The notes: generated by a model from the sequence alone, not told the origin. Shown: positions 1 to 8,779, numbered from the stretch's first letter. The stretch is DNA of 64,000 bases from Bacteroides luhongzhouii (GCF_009193295.2 NZ_CP059973.1:3100001-3164000); one strand, 5' to 3'. Program-made: numbers and translations.

Positions 1-208
1 CGATGAGCAGATTCAGCTTTTCGCTTGCGTCCTCTTGGGTTACGTCCAATGCTTGGATTTGAATTTGATCCGGTGCTGCCCGTTGCAAGTTTTCGAGAGA
101 AGATTGCCGTCTGCCGGCTACTCCGATTTTCCAGCCTTCCAGTAACAGGCATTTTGCAACTTCCTGTCCGATACCGGAGGTGGCCCCTATGATAATGGCT
201 TTTCTCAT
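1..208 (-). CDS. SDR family oxidoreductase, N-terminal part (runs off window)
   Basis: Reads leftward from ATG at 208 and is cut by the window edge, leaving about 69 codons. The start MRKAIIIGATSGIGQEVAK carries the glycine-rich TGxxxGIG-type dinucleotide-binding motif (GATSGIG) of short-chain dehydrogenases, followed by the usual beta-alpha-beta pattern and an Arg-Arg pair (GRRQ) that in this family often contacts the NADP(H) phosphate. The catalytic Tyr-x-x-x-Lys lies off the window, so the substrate cannot be inferred. Confidence 0.85.
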   Translation of the reverse strand, partial: MRKAIIIGATSGIGQEVAKCLLLEGWKIGVAGRRQSSLENLQRAAPDQIQIQALDVTQEDASEKLNLLI

Positions 209-226
209 TACTGATTTTTTAGTAAG

Positions 227-556
227 TTATAGGTTCAATAAATGTCGTATGGTTTGCCAGGGTGCATAGAACAGCATTCTCGGTCCGGAAAAACGCATTA
301 CCTGTCGCATTCGTTCGCGCAGGACGGGCTTGTAACAATGTACCGTGCACTCTTTGCATGCACCCTTTTTCTCTCCAAACGGACAACGGTCGAGACGGGC
401 ATGCGCATAGCGAAGCAACTCTTCACAGTCGGTACAAAGAATGTTGTTTTTTTCTTTTTTCCGACAATAGAGGCGGATCATTAACTCTACTGTTTTCTTT
501 TCGTGTGCGATGCGTGATTCCTTCATCTCTTTCTTCTTTACACTTTGGATTGACAA
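227..556 (-). CDS. YgbA_NO-like Cys-rich protein (nitrous oxide-stimulated promoter family)
   Basis: 109 aa. The pattern CTDCEELLRYAHARLDRCPFG, then CKECTVHCY, then an RQVMRFSGPRMLFYAPW block matches the YgbA family as I recall it from E. coli. Six cysteines in CxxC, C and CxxCxxxC arrangement suggest metal or cluster binding. In enterobacteria ygbA is tied to the nitrosative-stress (NsrR) regulon; whether that holds here is inference. It lies 18 bp upstream of the SDR gene on the same strand, so the two are probably cotranscribed. Lys/Glu-rich N terminus (MSIQSVKKKEMKESR), no signal peptide. Confidence 0.75.
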   Translation of the reverse strand: MSIQSVKKKEMKESRIAHEKKTVELMIRLYCRKKEKNNILCTDCEELLRYAHARLDRCPFGEKKGACKECTVHCYKPVLRERMRQVMRFSGPRMLFYAPWQTIRHLLNL

Positions 557-673
557 AGATAGCGAAGATTATGCAGAAACACAGGCGTATTCTGTTAAAA
601 TGTACCTTCTTTCTTTTTCTATTGGTTTTTTGAAACATCTTTCGAAGAGCTTGTTGTTGACGGAAACAATCTG

Positions 674-681
674 TATCTTTG
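674..681 (+). promoter_or_regulatory. Bacteroides -7 box (TATCTTTG) almost touching the next start codon
   Basis: TATCTTTG fits the Bacteroides sigma-ABfr -7 consensus TAnnTTTG. The ATG of the next gene begins at 686, four bases after the box, so the predicted transcription start falls on or next to the start codon. Confidence 0.55.
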
Positions 682-685
682 CGGA

Positions 686-889
686 ATGAAAAAGTTATTG
701 TGTCCGCAATGTAAGATTGCGGCTATGTATGTGAAGAATGAGCAGGGTGAAAGGCGACTGGTCTATGTGCTCGAAAATGGTGAAGTTGTTCCCAAGTATC
801 CGGAAGATTCGATGGAGGGTTTCGACTTGACAGAAGTTTTCTGTCTGGGTTGTTCGTGGCATGGCTCACCTAAACGACTGATGAAATGA
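686..889 (+). CDS. Small CxxC/CxxC zinc-ribbon-like protein
   Basis: 67 aa, unknown function. CPQC near the N terminus and CLGC near the C terminus (FCLGCSWHG) are spaced like the two knuckles of a zinc ribbon, with an acidic strand-rich middle (RLVYVLENGEVVPKYPED). The start at 686 keeps the first CxxC; the next Met would lose it. The -7 box at 674-681 leaves almost no leader, so this may be a leaderless message. It is free-standing, between a leftward pair and the rightward MATE gene. Confidence 0.7.
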   Translation: MKKLLCPQCKIAAMYVKNEQGERRLVYVLENGEVVPKYPEDSMEGFDLTEVFCLGCSWHGSPKRLMK

Positions 890-892
890 TTA

Positions 893-1002
893 ACAGTCTG
901 GTGATTAGTGATTGACAGTTTAGTGATTAATGATTAACGTACTACGCAATATTGAATTGTAGCACATACGCCGCATGGCATTATCACTAAACCGTTAATC
1001 AC
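893..1002. repeat. Two tandem 22-bp repeats inside a long imperfect hairpin
   Basis: 893-914 and 915-936 are adjacent 22-bp direct repeats (ACAG..T..TGATTA.TGATT., 18 of 22 identical by eye). 908-932 also pairs with 979-1002 (GTGATTgACaGTTTAGTGAT against ATCACTAAACcGTTAATCAC, plus AATG/CATT) as a stem of about 24 bp with two non-Watson-Crick positions, one of them a G-U pair, and one bulge; the loop is about 46 nt. It sits between the small zinc-ribbon gene and the MATE promoter and may end the upstream transcript, but no clean T-run follows. The 22-bp period recurs at three other loci in the window. Confidence 0.6.
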
Positions 1003-1067
1003 AATTATTTGATTTATGTCAACTAAAAGAGGAATGGAAATCGAGAACAAGTTCGTTTGATTTTCCG

Positions 1068-1075
1068 TATCTTTG
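1068..1075 (+). promoter_or_regulatory. -7 promoter box (TATCTTTG) for the MATE gene
   Basis: TATCTTTG, 24 bp before the ATG at 1100. It overlaps the upstream TTG codon at 1073 that would otherwise extend the reading frame, which argues that translation starts at 1100. I could not see a convincing -33 TTTG at the right distance. Confidence 0.55.
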
Positions 1076-1099
1076 CGCCCGATTTTAGAACATAGACGT

Positions 1100-2473
1100 A
1101 TGGCAACTTCTAAAGAAATGACGGCAGGGCCGGCATTACCTCTCATTTTAAAGTTTACACTGCCGCTTTTACTCGGCAATCTGTTGCAACAAACGTATTC
1201 GCTTGTTGATGCTGCAATTGTAGGAAAGTTTTTGGGAATTAACGCGTTAGCTTCTGTCGGGGCCAGCACGTCAGTGGTGTTTCTCATTCTCGGGTTCTGC
1301 AATGGATGTTGCGGAGGGTTCGGGATACCTGTTGCGCAGAAGTTTGGGGCGCGGGATTACAGTACGATGCGTAGTTATGTGGCCGTCAGTTTGAAACTGG
1401 CTGCGGGAATGTCTGTGGTGATTGCTCTTCTCACCAGTATTTTATGTGAGGATATTCTTCGGATCATGCGTACACCGGAGAATATATTTGAAGGGGCTTA
1501 TGCTTATCTGCTTGTCACTTTCATCGGTGTGCCGTGTACGTTCTTCTATAATCTTCTTTCGAGCATTATCCGTGCGCTGGGAGACAGTAAGACGCCTTTT
1601 TGGTTTCTGTTGTTTGCGGCTGTTTTGAATATCATTCTCGACTTGTTCTGTATTCTGGTACTTGACTGGGGAGTGGCGGGAGCTGCTGTCGCTACTGTCT
1701 TTTCGCAAGGATTGTCGGCTGTTCTCTGCTACATTTATATGTATCGGAAGTTTGAAATATTGCAGGGCACTCCGAAAGAACGCCGGTTTCAGTCGAAACT
1801 GGCTAAGACGCTGCTCTATATCGGTGTGCCTATGGGATTGCAGTTTTCTATCACGGCTATCGGCAGCATTATGCTTCAGAGTGCGAATAATGCATTGGGA
1901 ACGGCGTGTGTGGCAGCTTTTACGTCTGCTATGCGCATCAAGATGTTCTTTATCTGCACGTTCGAAAGTTTGGGCATTTCGATGGCTACATATAGCGGAC
2001 AGAATTACGGAGCGGGTAAACCGGAACGTATTTGGTTGGGAATCAAGGCTAGTGCTCTGATGATGATTATTTATGCGGCATTCACGTTCCTTCTTCTGAT
2101 GGTAGGGGCTAAATATTTCGCGCTGATCTTCGTAGACCCGTCGGAAACGGAAATTCTGCTGGATACGGAGTTGTTCCTGCATATCTCCTGTATGTTCTTC
2201 CCGATGCTTGGTTTGTTGTGCATCTTGCGTTATACTATTCAGGGAGTAGGCTTTACCAATCTTGCTATGTTCTCCGGAGTGGCGGAGATGATTGCGCGTA
2301 TTCTTGTCAGTCTCTATGCCGTACCGGCATTCGGCTTTATTGCTGTCTGCTACGGTGATCCGATGGCTTGGATAGCAGCAGACTTATTCCTGGTGCCGGC
2401 CTTTATCTACGTTTATCGCAGGTTGAAGAAGCAGGTGTTTGTAAATTCGACTGTACAGCAGACTGTTGCATAA
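1100..2473 (+). CDS. MATE family multidrug/organic-cation antiporter
   Basis: 457 aa from the ATG at 1100; a TTG at 1073 lies inside the promoter box and is unlikely as the start. The protein opens MATSKEMTAGPALPLILKF and continues with LLLGNLLQQTYSLVDAAIVGKFLG, the typical TM1 region of the Bacteroides/Clostridium MATE branch (MepA/NorM-like). About twelve hydrophobic segments follow, with the duplicated 6+6 arrangement (second half from roughly residue 235, GVPMGLQFSITAIGSIMLQ). It should export cationic drugs or metabolites across the inner membrane using an Na+ or H+ gradient; the substrate is not visible. Single-gene unit. Confidence 0.9.
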   Translation: MATSKEMTAGPALPLILKFTLPLLLGNLLQQTYSLVDAAIVGKFLGINALASVGASTSVVFLILGFCNGCCGGFGIPVAQKFGARDYSTMRSYVAVSLKLAAGMSVVIALLTSILCEDILRIMRTPENIFEGAYAYLLVTFIGVPCTFFYNLLSSIIRALGDSKTPFWFLLFAAVLNIILDLFCILVLDWGVAGAAVATVFSQGLSAVLCYIYMYRKFEILQGTPKERRFQSKLAKTLLYIGVPMGLQFSITAIGSIMLQSANNALGTACVAAFTSAMRIKMFFICTFESLGISMATYSGQNYGAGKPERIWLGIKASALMMIIYAAFTFLLLMVGAKYFALIFVDPSETEILLDTELFLHISCMFFPMLGLLCILRYTIQGVGFTNLAMFSGVAEMIARILVSLYAVPAFGFIAVCYGDPMAWIAADLFLVPAFIYVYRRLKKQVFVNSTVQQTVA

Positions 2474-2512
2474 TTATCTTTTCTCAGGCTAAGAATATTC
2501 CTTTGTTTGAAT

Positions 2513-4201
2513 TTAGAAATCGGCCCCTTTCTGTATACGGAGAATGTCTCCGTATATGGGATGACGGAATTCTATATATTCGGCATGGAGGTATAGTCTG
2601 TCCGCTTTCTTTCCGTAGAGCTCGTCTCCAAGTATGGGGCATCCCAAGCCTTCCGGATGGGCGGCGTGTACTCTTAACTGATGTGTTCGTCCGGTCAATG
2701 GATAGAAGATTATCCGGGTGTGTTTTCTTGATTCATTGAAAGTGCTTCCTGATTCACTGATGATCCTATATTCTGTAATTGCCTCTTTTCCGTATTCTTT
2801 ATTAACGATTTGTCGGGGACGGTCAAGGGGATTTAAACAGAGAGGGAGTTCGATCCTTCCTGTTCTTTCTGATAGTACTATTCCATCCAGCACAGCCACA
2901 TAGCGTTTTTTGATACTTCTGTTTGCAAATTGTGCCTGTAAATCCTGATGTACCTCTTTTGTTTTGGCAACGAGCAATAATCCTGAAGTAGCCATATCGA
3001 GCCGGTGTACAATCATGGGTCCGGTAGCTTCGGGATATTTCTTCTTCAAACGATGATAGACTGAATCTCTGTCCTCCGCTTTTCCCGGAACGGACAACAT
3101 TCCTGCCGGTTTATTGACTACCAGCAACCATTCGTCTTCAAACACGATTTCCAGTTCTTTATCTTCATGAACAGGATTCAGCAGTGGATTTTCGTCTACC
3201 TCCAATCCTTGCAACATGTGTTGCAGAATCGGTTCACACTTCCCTTTACAGGAAGGATAATAATATCCGTGATGCCGGATTTCATTTTTAGGAGAGTCGC
3301 CCCACCAGAATTCAGCCATAGCCAATGGCTTTAATTGATGAAGATACGCATATTGCAATAACTTGGGCAAAGCACATTCACCTGCACCGGCAGGGGGAAC
3401 TTTCTGAACCGTTTGCTCGAAAATAGTATACAAGTCTTTCACCTCTCCTTGGGCGTTTAGCAGCCGGAACTGCTCGAATAACTTTCTTTGTAAAGCTGCC
3501 GAACGTTCTTTTCGTTCGGTTTTCAGTCGCTCTATTTCAATATCGAAGTGCCTGACTTCCGTTTCGAGCTCTTCCAATCGTTTTTTCCATTCCTTTTCCA
3601 GTCGTTTGTATTCCGCCTTTTGGTATTGGCTTTCCCGAATCAGGGAGGCTTGTTCTTCTTCGGAAATCTCGGGGGAAGACTGGCGACGAATCTCTCTCGC
3701 TTTCTTTGCCATTTTAAGCTCCGCTTTTGCTTGATTCAAAACAGCGTTAGCCTGTTCCGTTTCTATCTTCCATTTTTCTTTTGAATCGAGATAAGAACTA
3801 CTGTTTTCCAATTCACGAATACGGATATTAATGGCAGAAATCTGTTCTTCTTCAATTTTGAAGAATCCCTCCGGTTGTAATAAGTCATAAACGGGAGGAA
3901 CGAAATAAGGATGCAGATTCTTTCCGGCCAGATTGCCGGAGAAAGCTGCAAGATAACCAATCTGATTTTCTTCGTTTGGATTTTCTTCGTTGTTTGTTAT
4001 TCCGTTGTCCGTTTGTACAATCAACACTCCAAACATCTTTCCGGAAGCCAATTCTTCTTGCCATTCTTTCCGGCTTGCGATATATTTTTTCACTTCTTCC
4101 GCAGCCAACACACACAATGGATGAGGTGTATAATGGAAAGGATAAGTGAATTTCTCTGGCAGCGCAAGGTGAGAAACGGGTTTCTTGAAAAAATGTATCA
4201 T
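2513..4201 (-). CDS. RluA-type RNA pseudouridine synthase with long N-terminal coiled coil
   Basis: 562 aa. The C-terminal 220 residues form an RluA catalytic domain: VVNKPAGMLSVPG, then MIVHRLDMATSGLLLVAK with the catalytic Asp in HRLD, and the RTHQLRVHAAHPEGLGCPI block. The N-terminal half is unusual for RluA: a domain with Cys-containing YYPSCKGKCEPIL (about 270-285), preceded by a Glu/Lys/Arg-rich coiled coil (about 105-235). This long architecture is familiar from Bacteroidales synthases. It isomerises a uridine in rRNA or tRNA; the target cannot be told. It converges on the MATE gene with a 39-bp gap. Confidence 0.88.
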   Translation of the reverse strand: MIHFFKKPVSHLALPEKFTYPFHYTPHPLCVLAAEEVKKYIASRKEWQEELASGKMFGVLIVQTDNGITNNEENPNEENQIGYLAAFSGNLAGKNLHPYFVPPVYDLLQPEGFFKIEEEQISAINIRIRELENSSSYLDSKEKWKIETEQANAVLNQAKAELKMAKKAREIRRQSSPEISEEEQASLIRESQYQKAEYKRLEKEWKKRLEELETEVRHFDIEIERLKTERKERSAALQRKLFEQFRLLNAQGEVKDLYTIFEQTVQKVPPAGAGECALPKLLQYAYLHQLKPLAMAEFWWGDSPKNEIRHHGYYYPSCKGKCEPILQHMLQGLEVDENPLLNPVHEDKELEIVFEDEWLLVVNKPAGMLSVPGKAEDRDSVYHRLKKKYPEATGPMIVHRLDMATSGLLLVAKTKEVHQDLQAQFANRSIKKRYVAVLDGIVLSERTGRIELPLCLNPLDRPRQIVNKEYGKEAITEYRIISESGSTFNESRKHTRIIFYPLTGRTHQLRVHAAHPEGLGCPILGDELYGKKADRLYLHAEYIEFRHPIYGDILRIQKGADF

Positions 4202-4318
4202 CGGTTTATATATGAATGAATGTGATTACCTTTGCAAAAGTAACGTAAATCCGCGAATTTTATTCTATATTTGTTTGAGAGTTTGAGTGAGATAACGTGG
4301 ACGCTTGAATGAAATTGT

Positions 4319-4846
4319 ATGGATAGGATGGAAGAAAAAACAAAATTTGCCTTTCTTGGCAACAGTCACATGGCATTTTGGGCACTGGATATCTATTTCC
4401 CCCAATGGGAATGTCTGAACTATGGTGCTCCCGGTGAAGGACTGGCCTATGTGGAGTCCTTTGCGGTAGACACTTCCGATTGTCAGGTCGTCGTTCAATT
4501 CGGAACCAATGATATTTATCAGTTGAACGATGAAAATATAGATGAATATGTAGAGCGTTATGTAAAAGCGGTTCTTGCCGTCCCTTCATTGAAAACATAT
4601 CTTTTCTGTATTTTTCCGCGTAATGATTACGATGATTACAGTACGGCTGTGAATAAATTTATCCGGATTCTTAACCGGAAGATACATGAGAAATTGCAGG
4701 GAACAGATATTGTCTATCTGGACGTATTCGATCGTTTATTGCAGGATGGCAGGCTGAATCCGGAGTTGACTCTCGACGATTTGCATTTGAATGGTAAGGG
4801 CTATAGTATTCTGACAGAAGCACTGAAACAGGCTTCCGGTTTGTAA
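4319..4846 (+). CDS. SGNH/GDSL-like hydrolase
   Basis: 175 aa, cytoplasmic (no signal peptide). Block I is GNSHMAFW instead of GDSL, keeping the nucleophile Ser16 but with Asn for Asp. Block II Gly sits in NYGAPGEG, block III is the oxyanion Asn in FGTNDIYQ, and block V is DDLHLNGKG with the catalytic Asp-x-x-His. All four SGNH residues are therefore present. It is probably an esterase or lipase on a small acyl or acetyl substrate, unspecified. A -7-like TATATTTG about 48 bp upstream is a likely promoter. A second in-frame ATG lies at 4328. Confidence 0.8.
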   Translation: MDRMEEKTKFAFLGNSHMAFWALDIYFPQWECLNYGAPGEGLAYVESFAVDTSDCQVVVQFGTNDIYQLNDENIDEYVERYVKAVLAVPSLKTYLFCIFPRNDYDDYSTAVNKFIRILNRKIHEKLQGTDIVYLDVFDRLLQDGRLNPELTLDDLHLNGKGYSILTEALKQASGL

Positions 4847-4966
4847 AGTATGCACAAATTCTTCATTCCTTGCTTTTATTTACGAATTTGGTGGCATATC
4901 GGTTTATTTTTCCTATTTTTGTCCCCAATTAAAAAATAAATAACCCCCATAAAAACGATAAGACTT

Positions 4967-5431
4967 ATGGAACAAGTAATTATCAATTCGTACGAAGAAT
5001 TCGAAAAACTAGTAGGCCAACAGATAGGTGTTTCCGATTATGTGGAACTCTCGCAGGAACGTATCAATCTTTTTGCTGATGCAACGCTGGATCATCAATG
5101 GATTCATGTAGATACGGAACGTGCTAAAGTAGACAGCCCTTATCATAGCACGATTGCTCACGGCTACCTGACATTATCCATGCTTCCTTATTTGTGGAAT
5201 CAGATTATCCAGGTGAATAACCTGAAAATGATGATTAACTACGGTATGGACAAAATGAAATTCGGTCAGGCTGTATTGGCAGGACAGAGCATCCGTCTAG
5301 TGACTACTTTACACTCGCTGACTAATCTGCGTGGTGTGGCAAAAGCGGAAATCAAGTTTGCTATCGAAATAAAAGACCAACCGAAAAAGGCACTTGAAGG
5401 AATTGCTGTGTTCCTTTATTATTTCAATTAA
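4967..5431 (+). CDS. MaoC-like (R)-enoyl-CoA hydratase
   Basis: 154 aa, single hot-dog fold. Residues 24-50 (YVELSQERINLFADATLDHQWIHVD, split across two strands) contain the hydratase-2 motif with catalytic Asp and His in DHQWIHVD, followed by TIAHGYLTLSMLPYLW, the conserved central hot-dog helix. The family hydrates 2-trans-enoyl-CoA to (R)-3-hydroxyacyl-CoA. No acyl-CoA genes lie nearby, so the pathway is open. A -7-like TATTTTTG about 50 bp upstream suggests its own promoter. Confidence 0.88.
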   Translation: MEQVIINSYEEFEKLVGQQIGVSDYVELSQERINLFADATLDHQWIHVDTERAKVDSPYHSTIAHGYLTLSMLPYLWNQIIQVNNLKMMINYGMDKMKFGQAVLAGQSIRLVTTLHSLTNLRGVAKAEIKFAIEIKDQPKKALEGIAVFLYYFN

Positions 5432-5468
5432 TAATAAGCTGAAAAGACACAGATTCTATCTATTTGTG

Positions 5469-5555
5469 ATAGTGACGGTATCCGATAAGAATAGTGACGG
5501 TATATGACAACGATACCGTCACTATCGCAAGCAGATACCGTCACTATTTTTTTTT
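5469..5555. repeat. Four-unit 22-bp-period inverted array ending in a T-run
   Basis: A 13-bp unit ATAGTGACGGTAT occurs at 5469-5481 and 5491-5503, then inverted (ATACCGTCACTAT) at 5513-5525 and 5535-5547. Every start is exactly 22 bp from the next and each spacer is 9 bp. The RNA would form a nested two-step hairpin (unit 2 with 3, unit 1 with 4) followed by nine T (5547-5555), so it could end transcription after the MaoC gene. The exact spacing at two helical turns also suits a protein-binding array. Confidence 0.85.
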
Positions 5556-5695
5556 CTGCATCAATCTCTTCTATATCAGTCTTTTCTGTATTATTTTTCT
5601 CTACGTCAATCAGGGGCTGACGTTTACTTATCGTGACTACTAACAACAATTTTTATTTGGGTTATCAGTAAGCATAAATTTATGTATATTTCCGT

Positions 5696-6676
5696 TTACC
5701 CCTTTACTCCCATGAATCTGAACGGCTGTGCCGGTTTAAAGTCTTTGGTTGCATTTCCGTGATAGGTTTCGCCATTGGCGATAGATAATTTGAGTACCGG
5801 AGCTCCTTCTGACAAGTCGATTTCCCGGAGATTTACCCAGAATGTATTGGGAGTCAGGCTCGATTCGAAGAAATAGAGCAGATTCTTGCTGTCCGACACC
5901 GTTCTCCATTGTGTGGTGGAAATTTCCGGAAATTCGGGTGTAGAGATGCCATAAGGAACAGAAGTGTTTCGGATAACGCTGAATACGCTTGCTATGGCTA
6001 TTCTCACATCATCTGTTTGGGGTAGGGCATTAATATAAAAACTGGCTCTTGCAAAACGGTCGGACGGACGGTTGGTTCCGGGCAGGAAACTCAATCCGCC
6101 TATTGATTTCCAGTACTCGTTTAGTGCCAGTTGCTTGTTGTAGGTTGGAGAGTTGGTCATCACTTTGTATTCCTTGCTGTGGTAGACAGTCAGCTTTCCG
6201 TCCGTATATTCGAATATCGCACAATCACTCGTTGCGTCGGAAACGGACAAGTGTAAGGTTGCCAGACGGGAGCCATCCGGCATCATATCCGATACTACTT
6301 GAAAAGTGTTCTCATCAATGAAAGCTACAGCCTCATCTACGGTGGCGAAGTTGTCCAGCATATATTGCACCCATGCAGTAATGGCAAGTCCCGGTTTACT
6401 TTGATCCCTGACCGGATATTTTGCTTCGGGCAACCATAATAGATTGGCAACCAATCCTTTTTCATTCATTCCGTCTGTGCTGGCAATCTCGAAAGCCGAA
6501 GTTACTACGCTGCCATACTTGGAAGTCCATTTCAAAGAGTTGGTTCCCGTTTCTCCATTTCTCTCCATACCTTTGGGAAACACCCAAAGATTACTGTGCA
6601 TTTCTGTTTTCCAATCCATAGACCGGCCGGTTGCCACCATTCCATTCTTTCCCGAATAAACGACTCTTGTACACAT
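5696..6676 (-). CDS. Choloylglycine hydrolase family (bile-salt-hydrolase-like) Ntn amidase
   Basis: 326 aa. The protein begins MCTR, so removal of Met exposes Cys2, the N-terminal nucleophile of linear-amide C-N hydrolases. Other active-site residues of the family are seen: Arg18 and Asp21 (GRSMDW), Asn79 (GLVANLLW), Asn175 (KVMTNSPTYN) and Arg207 (PSDRFAR). Length matches the 315-330 aa usual for bile salt hydrolases and penicillin V acylases. There is no signal peptide, so it is predicted cytosolic. Bile salts, N-acyl amino acids or penicillin V are possible substrates; sequence alone does not choose. Confidence 0.88.
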   Translation of the reverse strand: MCTRVVYSGKNGMVATGRSMDWKTEMHSNLWVFPKGMERNGETGTNSLKWTSKYGSVVTSAFEIASTDGMNEKGLVANLLWLPEAKYPVRDQSKPGLAITAWVQYMLDNFATVDEAVAFIDENTFQVVSDMMPDGSRLATLHLSVSDATSDCAIFEYTDGKLTVYHSKEYKVMTNSPTYNKQLALNEYWKSIGGLSFLPGTNRPSDRFARASFYINALPQTDDVRIAIASVFSVIRNTSVPYGISTPEFPEISTTQWRTVSDSKNLLYFFESSLTPNTFWVNLREIDLSEGAPVLKLSIANGETYHGNATKDFKPAQPFRFMGVKG

Positions 6677-6848
6677 AATTTAATTTCTAGTTAAAGGTTT
6701 ATTATAAGCTGCTTTATGGGGAATAATCCGACGGATGCGAATTCCTTCCGCAAAAACATATTCTCAAAACAATAACGTTCCATTTATGTTTTACATAAGT
6801 ACCAGATATTAATAAAGTATCAAAAACAGGGATTATGTCATTAAGCAA

Positions 6849-7373
6849 TCAGTTTTTCTTAGCTTTCATAGCCTTTAGGGTATTTCTTCGTACAGAGCGG
6901 ATGGCAGGAACCAGTAAGTCGGGTTCCATGATTTCCAGCATGGTACGTAATTCCTGTTGTAGTTCCGGGATGGAGCGCGTCAGTTGATAAGCCAGTTTCA
7001 TGCAGAGAGATTGCACACCGGCTGGTTCTTCACGCGATATCATGCGTTCCATGCAGAAATCGAGGAAATCCACTCGTGGCGGGTCAGCGGCAGATTGCTG
7101 GCATATCAGGTTCAGGAGCATTCTCCGCTTTCCCGAATGTGGGCAGGTCATGGCGGCGTCAATCAACTCGTCCTGTCGCCGGCCCAACCATTCCACATCT
7201 GCTTTGGAGAAATGAGTACATACCCACAATGCCTGATAGGAAATAATGTGGTCTTCATCGAATATCAGCTGGTAGATTTCTTCTCTAAGACGCTCGTCGT
7301 CCTGTATGAAATGGAGTATTTCTCTGATATCTTCAATGTGTACACGTTCGGATAATCTGGCACGTAGGTTCAT
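6849..7373 (-). CDS. Hypothetical helical (HEAT-like) protein
   Basis: 174 aa, not recognised. The sequence is almost entirely amphipathic helix with repeated spacing (DIREILHFIQDDERLREEIYQ, DEDHIISYQALWVCTHFS, then PDLLVPAIRSVRRNTLKAMKAKKN at the C terminus), resembling a short stack of HEAT-type repeats and implying a protein-binding role. Cys residues are scattered with no metal pattern. It starts 20 bp after the stop of the VOC-GNAT-GNAT gene, same strand, and is probably cotranscribed. Confidence 0.6.
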   Translation of the reverse strand: MNLRARLSERVHIEDIREILHFIQDDERLREEIYQLIFDEDHIISYQALWVCTHFSKADVEWLGRRQDELIDAAMTCPHSGKRRMLLNLICQQSAADPPRVDFLDFCMERMISREEPAGVQSLCMKLAYQLTRSIPELQQELRTMLEIMEPDLLVPAIRSVRRNTLKAMKAKKN

Positions 7374-7393
7374 GTAGTTTTGTTTTTTGAGGG

Positions 7394-8779
7394 TTAATCT
7401 CTGTTACCGGTATTCGCTTCCGGCAGTTGTAAATGAAGAATGGGGAAAGGTTTACCCATGCTGTCCGTTTCATCTCTGCCGATAATCTGGAATCCTAGAT
7501 GGAGATAGAACTGGAGTGCCTTTTCATTCTGCTCGTTGACGTCTATTTTATCCATCTGTTTTTTGTCTCTTGCGTATTCTATTAATCGTTTGCCATATCC
7601 TTTTCCCTGTTCGTCAGGGTGTACGAACAACATTTCGATCAGTTCGTCGCTTAGTCCCATGAAAGCGGCAATCTTTCCGTTGGCATTGCGGATAACAAAA
7701 AGTTCAACGACCGGTAGATAATGTTCCCGCATCAGTGGTTTGTAAAACTGGATATCTTCTTCCGTCAGGAAATCATGCGTGTGACGGACGGACGTTTCCC
7801 ATACATGGAGGATTTCTTCATAATCTTCCGGAGTAGGTTGGGAGATGCCGGGGAGATAATAACACTGGTGGTCGTAGGTATTTCCGTTGTAAGTCAGTTC
7901 CGCTTGGTGGAGGGTTCCTTCATAGATGAAACCGTTCTTTTTCAGGACTTTCTGTGAACGTTTGTTGTGTGGATAGCAAGTGGCGGTGATGAGGCTTAGT
8001 TTCAATTCCTCAAAGCCATATTTGAGAACGCTTTGCACTGCTTCAGTCATATATCCTTTGCCCCAATAGGTCTCGTCGAGCCAGTAACCCAACATTCTTA
8101 CTTGTGGGTTTTCCCGTTTGGGATCGGGGATGATTCCTACGGAACCGATCAGTTGTTGCGTATCTTTTAGTATCATCGCCCATATACCTTCCTGATTGAT
8201 AAATGTGGAATGGAGTATATGGCGAGACTCTTCCAATGTCCGGTGGGGCGGCCATCCGGCATTGTTTCCCAAATTCGGGTTTTGGCAACAGGCGAAAAAT
8301 GCTTCTGCATCTTTTTCTTCAAAAGGGCGGAGGAGCAAGCGTTCTGTGTCGAGTGTTACGGAGGGAATATTTTCAGTCTTGGTGTCCGTTCCTGCTCGAT
8401 ATACACATTCAATCCGATTTCCATCAGGATCGAGCACAACACTTTCAAAGTATCCGTCTCCCGAAGTACGCGGTTCACCGGCGATGGTATATCCTTCCGA
8501 ACGCATCTGTTCGGTGAAACGTAATACTTCTTCTTGGCTGGGAAAGGTGAAAGCAAAGTGTGTCAGTCCAACTCTGTTTTCTTCAATGGGTGTGTCTTGT
8601 ACGTCTGTACGACTCATGAGTTCCAAGTCAGTTCCCTCACCGAAAGAGACAAAATATGACTCAAATCCTTTCTTGGGATTGATGTATTTCTCATTGCTTT
8701 TTCCTCCGAAGAAACGGACATAAAATTCTTTTAATTCTTCCAGCCGGAAGGTCCAAATGGCAATATGATGTAGTTTCAT
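7394..8779 (-). CDS. Three-domain fusion: VOC/glyoxalase + GNAT + GNAT
   Basis: 461 aa. Residues 1-128 form a vicinal-oxygen-chelate domain (MKLHHIAIWTFRLEELKEFY, ending SVVLDPDGNRIECVYRA). Residues about 140-310 form a RimJ/RimL-type acetyltransferase (TERLLLRPFEEKDAEAFF, GYWLDETYWGKGYMTEAV, LKKNGFIYEG). Residues about 315-450 form a second GNAT (EMLFVHPDEQGKGYGKRLI with the acetyl-CoA-binding Q/RxxGxG/A loop, FYLHLGFQIIGRDETD). Bacteroides relatives exist as separate proteins, so this is a gene fusion. VOC plus acetyltransferase suggests small-molecule or antibiotic modification; no substrate is visible. Confidence 0.85.
   Translation of the reverse strand: MKLHHIAIWTFRLEELKEFYVRFFGGKSNEKYINPKKGFESYFVSFGEGTDLELMSRTDVQDTPIEENRVGLTHFAFTFPSQEEVLRFTEQMRSEGYTIAGEPRTSGDGYFESVVLDPDGNRIECVYRAGTDTKTENIPSVTLDTERLLLRPFEEKDAEAFFACCQNPNLGNNAGWPPHRTLEESRHILHSTFINQEGIWAMILKDTQQLIGSVGIIPDPKRENPQVRMLGYWLDETYWGKGYMTEAVQSVLKYGFEELKLSLITATCYPHNKRSQKVLKKNGFIYEGTLHQAELTYNGNTYDHQCYYLPGISQPTPEDYEEILHVWETSVRHTHDFLTEEDIQFYKPLMREHYLPVVELFVIRNANGKIAAFMGLSDELIEMLFVHPDEQGKGYGKRLIEYARDKKQMDKIDVNEQNEKALQFYLHLGFQIIGRDETDSMGKPFPILHLQLPEANTGNRD

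Noticed and set aside
1050..1062. -33 TTTG box for the MATE gene at 1056-1059
   Set aside because: Only 8 bp from the -7 box; the consensus spacing is about 19-21 bp.
5428..5649. 73-codon minus-strand frame across the 5.5-kb inverted array
   Set aside because: It is a translation of the repeat array itself.
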